A stretch of 40,617 nt of DNA from a virus, in the IMG/VR virus record IMGVR_UViG_3300035698_003935, positions 1 through 40,617 of that record; one strand, given 5' to 3'. The position numbers were made by a program, and so were the translations under genes. This document shows positions 1-7,343 of this stretch, piece by piece (within the stretch, counting starts at the first letter, position 1; each line of letters opens with the position of its first letter). The notes beneath the pieces were generated by a model, which saw only the letters and a program-made list of their open reading frames with translations, did no database searches and was not told the DNA's origin.

Positions 1-127
1 TATTAGAAGACCACAACTATATATCTACCATGTGTCTAGTAAGGAAGAAAGATTTTGTAGAGGTTGGGGGATTTGATGAGAGGATAGAGAGATTTCAAGA
101 CTGGGACTTATGGCTTACAATGTTGAA
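1..127. repeat. Terminal direct repeat, left copy
   Basis: These 127 bases are identical to 40491-40617. An exact overlap of this length at both contig ends is the usual sign of a circular assembly. The glycosyltransferase frame entering from the right end continues here without a break, which supports closing the circle. Confidence 0.95.
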
Positions 128-251
128 GCACAACAAAACAGGTGTATGGTGTAGAAGTATAATATTTCAAAGTGAATCAAGATTAGCTATGCCAGACCCA
201 GTAAAATATGAAGAACTTAAACAAATAGTAAAAGATAAATATGAAAAATAA
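1..251 (+). CDS. GT2 glycosyltransferase, C-terminal part (gene crosses the circle join)
   Basis: This is the 3' part of the gene that starts at 40145. Joining 40145-40490 to 1-251 keeps the frame and gives 198 residues. This part carries the second half of a GT-A domain, with FDERIERFQDWDLWL resembling the acceptor-side ED/DWD segment of GT2 enzymes. The ATG at 30 is internal, not a real start. The stop overlaps the next gene by 11 bases. It probably moves a sugar from a nucleotide donor onto a glycan; donor and acceptor cannot be told. Confidence 0.85.
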   Translation, partial: LEDHNYISTMCLVRKKDFVEVGGFDERIERFQDWDLWLTMLKHNKTGVWCRSIIFQSESRLAMPDPVKYEELKQIVKDKYEK

Positions 252-867
252 GAAGATATTTCTACTGCCATATTTCGGAGAGTTACCAACTTGGATAGAG
301 GGATGGAAGAAAAATATGGAACACCTCAACTATGATTATATTATAGACCAAAACCTAGATGGATTTAAGAAAAGAGTTAAAGATATTTTAGGAATAGAAT
401 GTAATATTGTAGAGGGTACAGGAAAGGTATGGGATTTTAGACCAGCATTAGGTCTCCTATATGCTAAAGAAATTAAAGGATATACTCATTGGGGTCATAC
501 TGATTTTGATTGTGTTTATGGAGATGTAGACAAGTTTGAACCAGAGGAATATGATATATGGAGTAATCACCATAATTATATAATGGGAGCTTGGGCTGTA
601 TATAAAAACAGTGATAAAGTAAATAACTTGTTTAAAAAACATAAGGGTTGGGAAAAAATAATGAGTGGAGAGAAAATAACAGCTTGGGTTGAGCATGAGT
701 TCACAGCAACAGTCAATGCTAATTGTAATATAGTTTACACACACAACCAAACCATAAGTCAATTTGATTTTAGTAATTTAAAATATAATGAAGGAAAACT
801 TTATGATGGCTCATATGAGGTAATGATGTGTCATTTTAGAAGAACCAAGGTTTACCCAAATATATGA
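241..867 (+). CDS. DUF6625-like putative glycosyltransferase
   Basis: A protein of 208 residues. It opens with a hydrophobic strand (KIFLLPYFG) and has the block KVWDFRPALGLLYA followed by WGHTDFDCVYGDV (about residues 84-96), where D88 and D90 form a DXD-like metal and sugar-nucleotide site. This pattern matches DUF6625 proteins, which occur in polysaccharide loci and are thought to have a GT-A fold; their reaction is not established. It starts inside the end of the preceding GT2 gene and ends in an ATGA overlap with the aminotransferase-like gene, so the three are co-translated. Family assignment is fairly sure; activity is inference. Confidence 0.7.
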   Translation: MKNKKIFLLPYFGELPTWIEGWKKNMEHLNYDYIIDQNLDGFKKRVKDILGIECNIVEGTGKVWDFRPALGLLYAKEIKGYTHWGHTDFDCVYGDVDKFEPEEYDIWSNHHNYIMGAWAVYKNSDKVNNLFKKHKGWEKIMSGEKITAWVEHEFTATVNANCNIVYTHNQTISQFDFSNLKYNEGKLYDGSYEVMMCHFRRTKVYPNI

Positions 868-1478
868 AAAAATATAATCCCTACAAAGTAGTAGATGAAT
901 TTGAAAAGCAAATAGCAAAGTTTGCTGGGTCTAAGTATGCTGTGGCAGTAGAGTCTTGTAGTTCTGCTATTTTTTTATCTCTTATTTACAAGGGGATTAG
1001 TAAGTCTACATATGCTTGGATTCCTAAACATACATACCCATCAGTTCCTTGTTCTATAATCCACTCAGGTGGTGTAGTAAGATTTGATGATAGAAAATGG
1101 AAAGGTGTCTACGAGATTAAACCCTATGGTGTGTGGGATGGAGCATTAAGATTTAGAAAGGGAATGTATAAAGGTGGATTACATTGTCTCTCATTTCATA
1201 TGAAGAAGTTATTACCTATAGGTAGAGGTGGAATGATACTTACAGATGATAAGAAGGCTTACAAGGCTCTTAAACGGCTCAGATTTGATGGTAGGAGAGA
1301 GTGTCCACTAGAGAAAGATAACTTTGATATGCTAGGTTACAATATGTATATGACTCCCGACCAAGCTATAAAGGGAATACAATTATTCTCTACAATAGAC
1401 CAAAGGAGTAATAAAGATTTAGATAATACAAAACAAGGTTACAAAGATTTAAGTAAATTTAAAATATATGAGAACTAA
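864..1478 (+). CDS. DegT/DnrJ/EryC1-type sugar aminotransferase, shortened
   Basis: This PLP-dependent sugar aminotransferase homologue has only 204 residues, against about 370 for the family. It keeps the large-domain landmarks: an N-terminal EFEKQIAKFAGSKYAVAVESCSSAI segment, VWDGALRF near 91-98 (the Asp that contacts the PLP nitrogen), and SFHMKKLLPIGRGGMIL at 110-126, where the second Lys (K115) fits the Schiff-base lysine. The C-terminal small domain is missing; the frame ends cleanly and overlaps the next gene, so it is a compact version rather than a sequencing break. It may still aminate a keto-sugar or may only bind one. Confidence 0.75.
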   Translation: MKKYNPYKVVDEFEKQIAKFAGSKYAVAVESCSSAIFLSLIYKGISKSTYAWIPKHTYPSVPCSIIHSGGVVRFDDRKWKGVYEIKPYGVWDGALRFRKGMYKGGLHCLSFHMKKLLPIGRGGMILTDDKKAYKALKRLRFDGRRECPLEKDNFDMLGYNMYMTPDQAIKGIQLFSTIDQRSNKDLDNTKQGYKDLSKFKIYEN

Positions 1479-1911
1479 TATAGATTTATTACAAGTACAA
1501 AAAGAAAGAACCATGTCAATGGATAAATTTCTGTTTAACTTGAAAAATGATAAAGATGTTCGTAAATGGTCTATCGCTAGTAAAGATAAAATTAAATGGA
1601 AAGAACATTTGAAATGGTTAGATAAACATTATGCTGATATATATGTTATTTTTTATAATATGAAAATGGTTGGTGATGTAAGAGTAGATAAATATAAAGA
1701 GATAGCAATAAAAATAGATAAAGATTATAGGGGATTAGGGTTGGCAAATATAGCTATATCTTTTGCTAAGGCTATGCACTATGAACTTATAGCTAAAATA
1801 GTAGATGGTAATGTTCCATCAATGAGATTATTTATTAAGAACGACTTTAAAGTAGTAAACCATAAGGTTACTAATGGAGTCGGATATTATATATTAAAAT
1901 ATGAAAAGTAG
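1468..1911 (+). CDS. GNAT-family N-acetyltransferase
   Basis: A 147-residue protein with the GNAT acetyl-CoA loop RGLGLA at about 88-93 and a helix of the N-x-x-S/A-M-R-L-F type (NVPSMRLFIKNDF). The N-terminal half (LKNDKDVRKWS, then KWKEHLKWLDK) resembles the PseH/FlmH group, which acetylates amino-sugar nucleotides. It overlaps the aminotransferase-like gene by 11 bases, and an aminotransferase followed by an N-acetyltransferase is the usual order for making N-acetylated amino sugars. Exact substrate unknown. Confidence 0.75.
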   Translation: MRTNIDLLQVQKERTMSMDKFLFNLKNDKDVRKWSIASKDKIKWKEHLKWLDKHYADIYVIFYNMKMVGDVRVDKYKEIAIKIDKDYRGLGLANIAISFAKAMHYELIAKIVDGNVPSMRLFIKNDFKVVNHKVTNGVGYYILKYEK

Positions 1912-1944
1912 TATAAAAAAGATTAGAAAGCGAGGTGGTGTCAT

Positions 1945-2418
1945 ATGAGTAACAGAGTACTAATAGTAGCACATCCAGATGATGAAGTAATATGGTTTGA
2001 CCCATATATATATGACAGAATAATTATAGTCTATACTTATAGAGAAGATAGACCTGATATTGTTAAGGGTAGGCTAAAGATGCAAGAAAAACACCCACTA
2101 AAAAACAAAATAGAGTACCTAGATTTCTTCGAGACTAACTTTTGGAGAGACCCTAAGAAAGAAGGGGAGTATAAAAAACAATTTAGAGAGCTAACTAACT
2201 GGATAAGGTTAAATGTAAACATAAAAGACACCATAACAACTCACGATAGTAACGGAGAGTATGGACACAGCGACCACATACTTGTTAACAAGGCAGTGGT
2301 GTCAGCTCATCTAGGAGATATTAAATTCTCTAACAGAGATAAGGCAGGACATAAAAAACTAAGAGAGTCAATTAAACAATTATATAAAAAGTATGGATGT
2401 TGGACATGGGAAAGTTAA
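1945..2418 (+). CDS. PIG-L/LmbE-type GlcNAc deacetylase
   Basis: A 157-residue member of the PIG-L/LmbE family of zinc-dependent N-acetylglucosamine deacetylases. HPDDE at residues 10-14 and the HxxH of YGHSDH (H108, H111) supply the zinc ligands and catalytic Asp. It is shorter than most family members (about 220) but keeps the core. The start is supported by a GAGGTGG ribosome site before the ATG, unusual in this island, and a 33-base gap separates it from the acetyltransferase, so translation restarts here. It likely deacetylates an amino sugar on a glycan or small precursor. Confidence 0.8.
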   Translation: MSNRVLIVAHPDDEVIWFDPYIYDRIIIVYTYREDRPDIVKGRLKMQEKHPLKNKIEYLDFFETNFWRDPKKEGEYKKQFRELTNWIRLNVNIKDTITTHDSNGEYGHSDHILVNKAVVSAHLGDIKFSNRDKAGHKKLRESIKQLYKKYGCWTWES

Positions 2419-2995
2419 AGAACAAGCATTAAATAACCTAACAGACTTCAGAAAGATAATGGACTGGATTAAAGTTCCCTTTATGTTAGCTGATGGTACA
2501 TTATTAGGTGCTTATAGGGACAATGGATTTGTGGAGGGGGATGAACATGATATAGATGTAATGATTATGGATAAATACTTCCATAAGTGGGATGAGATAA
2601 AGGCTAAGATGATAGCTAAAGGATTTGAACTCACTAAAGAAGTAGACATTCAGTTTGCTAACTCAGTAGATAGTTTTACTTCTGGCTACACTAAGACGGC
2701 AGAACATCATGGTGGTTGCTTTAAGAGAGGTAATAATCACATAGACATAATGAGAATGATGCATATGGGAGATAAGGTATGTAATTATGGGGATATGGGA
2801 AGACTTATTTATCTATATCCAGAAAAGTTATTTGATAAGTTTACAGACATAGAATTTTATGGTGTTAAATATAAAGCACCCTATGACATAGACTGGTTTT
2901 TAAGTGAGAGATATGGAGATTGGAGAACTCCAGTAGGAAATGATGAGTACTCCTACAAAGACATTAAATATTCACCTAACGTAAGAACAACATGA
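2393..2995 (+). CDS. LicD-family phospho(no)diester transferase candidate
   Basis: A 200-residue LicD/fukutin-type protein. The signature ADGTLLGAYRDNGF is followed by HDIDVMI at about 52-58, where D53 and D55 are the metal-binding pair of the nucleotidyltransferase fold. LicD enzymes move phosphocholine and related groups from CDP-type donors onto sugars. Here a cytidylyltransferase and a phosphonate pathway lie in the same operon, so a CMP-phosphonate donor is a reasonable guess; the substrate is not shown by the sequence. It overlaps the deacetylase gene by 26 bases. Confidence 0.8.
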   Translation: MDVGHGKVKEQALNNLTDFRKIMDWIKVPFMLADGTLLGAYRDNGFVEGDEHDIDVMIMDKYFHKWDEIKAKMIAKGFELTKEVDIQFANSVDSFTSGYTKTAEHHGGCFKRGNNHIDIMRMMHMGDKVCNYGDMGRLIYLYPEKLFDKFTDIEFYGVKYKAPYDIDWFLSERYGDWRTPVGNDEYSYKDIKYSPNVRTT

Positions 2996-3204
2996 AAAAC
3001 ATTAAAGATAGAGATTATTTAAGACATATAGATGAAATAAATTCTATAATGAAGGGCTCTGGTATAATATTTATGTATATGGGTATACCAATAAGCATGA
3101 GAAATACTAAGGAAGATATAATGAAAATATTACTTGATATGCATTTTGGGAACAATGAAAATAAGTATGAGAAAATAATTGGAAATATTTATATTAAAAC
3201 ATAA
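2992..3204 (+). CDS. Small hypothetical protein
   Basis: A 70-residue frame of unknown function, joined by an ATGA overlap to the LicD-like gene and by a one-base overlap to the next gene. Mixed charged and hydrophobic sequence with several Met and Ile; no recognised motif or clear membrane span. Support comes only from the tight operon spacing and the AT-rich codon use it shares with its neighbours. Confidence 0.55.
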   Translation: MKNIKDRDYLRHIDEINSIMKGSGIIFMYMGIPISMRNTKEDIMKILLDMHFGNNENKYEKIIGNIYIKT

Positions 3205-3461
3205 TGAAAATAATAAAAGAATTAGTGAGTAGTGATTTTAAATTGATTCATCTTAGGTTTGTAGATTTTACTGGAATGTTGGTTGATGGTTTTGAACTAG
3301 TGAATACTGAAGAAAGAATAAGTATACCTTTTAGAGGAGATATGAAGGTTTCAGACTATAAGAAGTCAGAACCTATTTCGACTACTACTGATTATACTGA
3401 TGAAGAATATAAAGATATGTTAGATAAGCAAATAAAAAAATATTTAAACAAAACACAATGA
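3204..3461 (+). CDS. Small hypothetical protein
   Basis: An 85-residue protein with no recognised family. The N-terminal half looks like a small beta-rich domain (LIHLRFVDFTGMLVDGFELV), followed by a short charged tail. Its ATG shares bases with the upstream stop, and its end overlaps the next GT2 gene in an ATGA, so it is translated as part of the glycan operon. Confidence 0.6.
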   Translation: MKIIKELVSSDFKLIHLRFVDFTGMLVDGFELVNTEERISIPFRGDMKVSDYKKSEPISTTTDYTDEEYKDMLDKQIKKYLNKTQ

Positions 3462-4180
3462 AAATAGCAATCTTTACCATGACAAGGGATAGAATAGACT
3501 ATACTAAACGGACATTTAAAGCGTTAAAAGAAACCGCTGGAATGGACTACGACCATTATGTATTAGATAATGGGTCTAAAGATGGAACACGAGAGTGGCT
3601 TAAGACACAATCTTTCGCGGGCTTATTTTTTTCCCCCGATAACAAAGGATTGTGGCAGGGAATTAACACGATATTAACAGAGACTAAATTCTTCGAAGGA
3701 TATGACCTTGTGTTGAAGCTCGATAATGACGTAGAATTCCCTCATAAGAACTGGTTAAAAGATATGGTGGAGGCATATAAAAAGCTAGGAGCTAATTGGA
3801 TAGTATCTCCCTTTGTAGAAGGGGTATGTAATGGAGAGGGTGGAGCACCTAGACTAGAAATGTGTGTTGAAGAAGGTGTTACTGTGGGAAGGTCAGCTCA
3901 TGTAGGAGGTATGTGTATGTTGACAAGTGCTGATAATTATAGTGAAATGTTCCCTAACCTTGACTTATCGTCTGGATGGGATTACTTCTTCTGTACAAGT
4001 TCTCACTGTAGGAGTGGATATATAGAGGATATACACGTTAAACATATGGATACAAGCGAAGGACAGGAAGAAACTAACCCAGACTATTATAACAGAAAGA
4101 TAGAAGAAAGTAAAATAATTTATAAGGGAGATGTAAACAATTATGCAGGAATTCATACCAATGGAGACAATACCAAATGA
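3458..4180 (+). CDS. GT2-type glycosyltransferase
   Basis: A 240-residue GT-A glycosyltransferase. It begins with the first strand of the fold (KIAIFTMTRDRIDYTKRTF), has VLDNGSKDGTREWL at 36-48, the nucleotide-binding region of GT2, and LKLDNDVEF at 87-94, a DXD variant (D89, D91) for the metal and diphosphate. A later His-rich stretch (EDIHVKHMDTSEGQ) is often near the C-terminal active site. The next gene starts 38 bases before its stop. It probably extends or caps the glycan made by this island. Confidence 0.85.
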   Translation: MKIAIFTMTRDRIDYTKRTFKALKETAGMDYDHYVLDNGSKDGTREWLKTQSFAGLFFSPDNKGLWQGINTILTETKFFEGYDLVLKLDNDVEFPHKNWLKDMVEAYKKLGANWIVSPFVEGVCNGEGGAPRLEMCVEEGVTVGRSAHVGGMCMLTSADNYSEMFPNLDLSSGWDYFFCTSSHCRSGYIEDIHVKHMDTSEGQEETNPDYYNRKIEESKIIYKGDVNNYAGIHTNGDNTK

Positions 4181-4397
4181 TAAAATAGATGAGATAATAT
4201 CTTGGTTTAATGGTAAAATGACTAAAGATAATTGGCGTGTATTGAATCATTACAAGAGGTGTTGTAATATATTAAATAAAGAATACTGCTGGAAGCATGA
4301 AGATTGGATGTGGGCATATCTTGGACTTGACCTTTGTAGAAAATTTTTACCAGAATATATAAAATTATCAATTAAATGTGCATGGTATGAAGATTAG
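4143..4397 (+). CDS. Small hypothetical protein
   Basis: An 84-residue frame lying between two glycosyltransferase genes and overlapping both. A second Met at 4161 would shorten the upstream overlap. The protein is rich in Trp, Cys and Lys (DNWRVLNHYKRCCNILNKEYCWKHEDWMW) and has no motif I recognise. Its packing in the operon makes it likely real. Confidence 0.5.
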   Translation: MQEFIPMETIPNDKIDEIISWFNGKMTKDNWRVLNHYKRCCNILNKEYCWKHEDWMWAYLGLDLCRKFLPEYIKLSIKCAWYED

Positions 4398-5013
4398 TAT
4401 TTGCCTAGCGTCTTTCAGTAGACCAGAAAGGCTACCACTCATTAGAAAACAGCTAGAGAATCAAACCTTTAAAGATTTTGAATTTCTAGTATGGGATAAT
4501 ACCATAAAGAATAATGGAAGTCAAGCTAGGTTCTGGCTGGTTAAAGAGGCTAAAGGTGAGGCTATAATATTTATAGATGATGATGAAAATTTAGAAGAAG
4601 ACTTTGTAGAATATATGTGGAGTGAATATAAAAAACATCCTAAACATTTACTTGGATGGTTCACTAGAAGGTTTCAACAAGAAAGCTATTGGCATTCTAT
4701 CCCTTCAACATATAATTACTACGGGGTAGAAGTAGATTATGTGGGAACAGGTGGTTGCATAGTAAGTAAGAAAATATTTGATGACAACCCTGAACTATAT
4801 AAAATACCTAAAGCATTTAATAAGGTAGAAGACCTTTATCTAAGCTATGTTGCTAAGAGGGAGGGATATAAATTAATGGCAGTAGAACCTCATATAAGTA
4901 TAATAGCAGATGACAAAGACCAATACAGAGATTTAGTTAATTATAAACAAATAGCATTTGAGCTATTAAGAGAGAAAGGATTTAAGACATATGCAGACAA
5001 ACAACAACTGTAA
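4387..5013 (+). CDS. GT2-type glycosyltransferase
   Basis: A 208-residue GT-A enzyme. I start it at the ATG at 4387 (MKISICLASFSRPERLPL) rather than the GTG three codons earlier, because the fold begins with that strand. FIDDDENL at 63-70 is the DXD motif; VGTGGCIVSKKIF and KVEDLYLSYVAKREGYKL match the acceptor-side loop and the catalytic ED of GT2 enzymes. It overlaps the genes on both sides. Sugar and acceptor unknown. Confidence 0.85.
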   Translation: MKISICLASFSRPERLPLIRKQLENQTFKDFEFLVWDNTIKNNGSQARFWLVKEAKGEAIIFIDDDENLEEDFVEYMWSEYKKHPKHLLGWFTRRFQQESYWHSIPSTYNYYGVEVDYVGTGGCIVSKKIFDDNPELYKIPKAFNKVEDLYLSYVAKREGYKLMAVEPHISIIADDKDQYRDLVNYKQIAFELLREKGFKTYADKQQL

Positions 5014-5176
5014 AAGATGTTTCTCTGAGTATTCTCCATATGGTAAAGAAAGTAATAAAGAATATTGGTGTGAAATACCTATATGGATAAAGATTAAAGA
5101 TAAATTTAAGATTAAAAAACCAAAGGGATTATGTCAATTCTGTAATCCTAAGAGTAAATTTTACTTATATGAATAG
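4991..5176 (+). CDS. Small zinc-ribbon-like protein
   Basis: A 61-residue protein with two cysteine knuckles, CKRC near the start and CQFC near the end, a pattern typical of a small zinc ribbon. Function unknown. It overlaps the glycosyltransferase before it by 23 bases and the PEP mutase after it by 8, so it is translated together with them. Confidence 0.6.
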   Translation: MQTNNNCKRCFSEYSPYGKESNKEYWCEIPIWIKIKDKFKIKKPKGLCQFCNPKSKFYLYE

Positions 5177-5996
5177 AATAATTAAAGAGATTGAGGGGAA
5201 AGGATATATAAGAATCCTTGAAGCTCACAGTGGATTGTCTGCTAAGGTAGTAGATGATTCTAAGTTTGATGGTATTTGGGAGAGCTCATTGACAGACAGT
5301 GCTTCTCGTGGTCTACCAGATACAGAGTTAGTTACTATGGATATGAGACTAGATAAGATTAGAGAGATAATAAACATCTCTAATAAGATTATAATTGTTG
5401 ATGGAGACACTGGAGGACAGGTCAATCACTTCCCTTATTGGGTAAAACAGTTAGAGAGAGAAGGGGTAGACGCTGTAATCATAGAAGACAAAGCATTTCC
5501 CAAAGTAAACTCTCTAGCTATTAAAGGTAAACATCAACTAGAAAAAGTATCTAAATTCTGTGAGAAAATTAAAGCAGGTAAGGCTGTAGCTAATAATATA
5601 ATGATTATAGCGAGACTAGAGTCTCTTATAGCAGGACATAGTATGGATGAAGCTATGAGAAGGGCTACTAGATTTATAAACGCAGGAGCAGATGGTATTA
5701 TGATTCACTCTAAGGTTAAAGTAGGCGATGAAGTATTAGAATTTGCAGGAAGATTCAAAGATAAATATCCAAACGTTCCATTTGTGTGTGTCCCTACAAC
5801 ATATAATCACATTGATGATGATGAACTAAGAGATTTTGGTTTTAATATAATTATTCATGCTAACCATTTACTAAGGGGTTCACTATTAGCTATGCAAAGA
5901 ATAGCCTATGATATATATGACGCTGGAAATAATAAGGTAGTAAACTCACAAGTAATAGATGTAAAAGATTTATTAAAATTAACTAAAAGTGTATGA
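5169..5996 (+). CDS. aepX: Phosphoenolpyruvate phosphomutase
   Basis: A 275-residue PEP mutase of the isocitrate lyase/PEP mutase superfamily. It rearranges phosphoenolpyruvate into phosphonopyruvate, forming the carbon-phosphorus bond that opens nearly all phosphonate pathways. Seen here: EAHSGLSAKVV at the N-terminus, DGDTGG at 78-83 (metal-binding Asp), EDKAFPKVNSL at 106-116 (the EDK-x3-K-x-NS signature that separates mutases from lyases), ARLESLIAG, HSK at 180-182 and ANHLLRGS near 231. The length is normal and all key residues are present. It overlaps the next gene by an ATGA, and the decarboxylase halves lie just downstream. I am confident in this call. Confidence 0.95.
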   Translation: MNRIIKEIEGKGYIRILEAHSGLSAKVVDDSKFDGIWESSLTDSASRGLPDTELVTMDMRLDKIREIINISNKIIIVDGDTGGQVNHFPYWVKQLEREGVDAVIIEDKAFPKVNSLAIKGKHQLEKVSKFCEKIKAGKAVANNIMIIARLESLIAGHSMDEAMRRATRFINAGADGIMIHSKVKVGDEVLEFAGRFKDKYPNVPFVCVPTTYNHIDDDELRDFGFNIIIHANHLLRGSLLAMQRIAYDIYDAGNNKVVNSQVIDVKDLLKLTKSV

Positions 5997-6352
5997 GTAA
6001 AGCAGACCAATTTATGTATGAAATAGACTTGTTTAAAATTATAGATGCTTTAAGAGCTTCTAAAATATATCTATATAAAGTTAAAGAACATATGGGTAAT
6101 TGGAAAAAAGATAATATTAGGAAAGCACTATTTGAGGCTGTTGATGATAAAATTATTATGGGTCTAAAGATATTTACAAATAGAGATATTTTCCATTCAG
6201 TTAGAACAGCATTGTCTGCTCAAGAGAACAGTCCGTCACCAGAAGAAATAGCTGAAATATTAGGTAAATGGGAAACAATAAGAAGAATAGATTTATATAT
6301 CGATTTTATATATAGTAAGGTATCAAAAGAAACTAAACAAATAAAAGTATGA
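5993..6352 (+). CDS. Hypothetical protein within the phosphonate operon
   Basis: A 119-residue, mostly helical, charged protein (IDALRASKIYLYKVKEHMGNW and similar stretches) with no cysteines and no family I recognise. It is linked by ATGA overlaps to PEP mutase on one side and the decarboxylase alpha half on the other. That position, inside an otherwise ordered pathway, suggests a part in phosphonate or glycan metabolism or a helper role, but the sequence shows no more. Confidence 0.65.
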   Translation: MSKADQFMYEIDLFKIIDALRASKIYLYKVKEHMGNWKKDNIRKALFEAVDDKIIMGLKIFTNRDIFHSVRTALSAQENSPSPEEIAEILGKWETIRRIDLYIDFIYSKVSKETKQIKV

Positions 6353-6663
6353 TAACAGGAGTACCAGATAGTAAGCTTAAAGATTGGCTTAAAGACAAAG
6401 ACTACATCATAGCCTGTAATGAAGGTCATGCTGTAGGTATGGCAGCGGGTCATTACCTAGCGACAGGAGAGACAGCTACTGTATTTATGCAGAGTGATGG
6501 GTTTTGTAATGCTATGAACGCATTAACATCCCTTGTAATACCTTATGATATACCAATAGATTGGGTTATAAGTATTAGAAGTGATTGTCCTCAGCATCAA
6601 GTTATGGGAGAGAATATACATAAGCTGTTAAGTATCTTTAATATTAAGGCAAAAATTCTATGA
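6349..6663 (+). CDS. Phosphonopyruvate decarboxylase, alpha (N-terminal) half
   Basis: A 104-residue thiamine-diphosphate enzyme half. NEGHAVGMAAGHYLATG at 24-40 holds the Glu (E25) that activates the cofactor, and VFMQSDGFCNAMNALTSL near 45-62 is the pyrimidine-domain core. The set fits phosphonopyruvate decarboxylase, which makes phosphonoacetaldehyde and pulls the unfavourable mutase reaction forward. The matching diphosphate-binding half is encoded separately at 7340. The region before NEGH is short compared with single-chain enzymes. Sulfopyruvate decarboxylase is the close alternative, but PEP mutase in the same operon favours phosphonopyruvate. Confidence 0.88.
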   Translation: MITGVPDSKLKDWLKDKDYIIACNEGHAVGMAAGHYLATGETATVFMQSDGFCNAMNALTSLVIPYDIPIDWVISIRSDCPQHQVMGENIHKLLSIFNIKAKIL

Positions 6664-7343
6664 AGCATTTAATAATAGGTTACGGAGAAATAGGTAAGGC
6701 TATAGACAAGGTTCTGGGAGGAGTAGAACACATGGATTATATGGATGATGTGTCTAAAGCAGACATACTACACATATGTTTTGGATACAATAGTAAATTT
6801 GTAGACAATGTTAATAAATATATAATACAAACTGGTGCTAAGTTATGTATCATTCATTCAACTGTAGACATAGGTACAACAGAAAGGATAGGAGATATTG
6901 CAGTGCATAGTCCAGTAAGAGGAGTACACCCTCACCTAGAGAAAGGAATTAGAACTTTTGTCAAGTACTTTGGTGGAACGCACGCTAGAATGGCAGCTAA
7001 TATATTCTCTAAATTAGGGCTAAAGACTAAGTGTTTTAAAGATTCAAGGATTACAGAGGTAGGAAAGATGATGAGTACTACTAACTATGGTTGGAACTTA
7101 CTCTTTGAGAAATGGTTGCACGAGTATTGTGAAGACCATGATGTAGATTACAATATGGTATACAATCATTTCGGTCTAACATATAATGCAGGTTATAGTA
7201 AATTAGGTATGGGTCACGTTAAGAGACCTTTGTATTTACATATGGAAGGTAAGCTAGGAGGACATTGTATCCTTCCTAACTGTGAAATACTTAAAGACTT
7301 TGAACCTGCTAAAATAATCTTAAAAAAGAATAGAACTTTATGA
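6660..7343 (+). CDS. NAD-binding dehydrogenase, UDP-glucose/6-phosphogluconate dehydrogenase-like
   Basis: A 227-residue Rossmann protein. GYGEIG at 7-12 is the dinucleotide loop; IIHSTVDIGTTERI at 64-77 resembles the STVPPGTT segment of UDP-sugar dehydrogenases; GKLGGHCILPN near 198-208 resembles their GGHC catalytic-cysteine motif (C203). It is about half the length of a true UDP-glucose dehydrogenase and lacks the C-terminal sugar-binding domain. It lies exactly between the two decarboxylase halves and overlaps both by four bases. It may oxidise a sugar nucleotide or act on a phosphonate intermediate; the sequence does not decide. Confidence 0.65.
   Translation: MKHLIIGYGEIGKAIDKVLGGVEHMDYMDDVSKADILHICFGYNSKFVDNVNKYIIQTGAKLCIIHSTVDIGTTERIGDIAVHSPVRGVHPHLEKGIRTFVKYFGGTHARMAANIFSKLGLKTKCFKDSRITEVGKMMSTTNYGWNLLFEKWLHEYCEDHDVDYNMVYNHFGLTYNAGYSKLGMGHVKRPLYLHMEGKLGGHCILPNCEILKDFEPAKIILKKNRTL

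Noticed and set aside
864-1478. Frameshift as the cause of the short aminotransferase
   Set aside because: The next frame encodes a clear acetyltransferase from its own start, and no C-terminal aminotransferase sequence appears in any frame nearby, so the protein is truly short.
5169-5996. Methylisocitrate lyase or oxaloacetate hydrolase-type enzyme
   Set aside because: The EDKAFPKVNSL segment has the mutase-type Lys and Asn; lyases carry a catalytic KKCGH Cys motif here instead.
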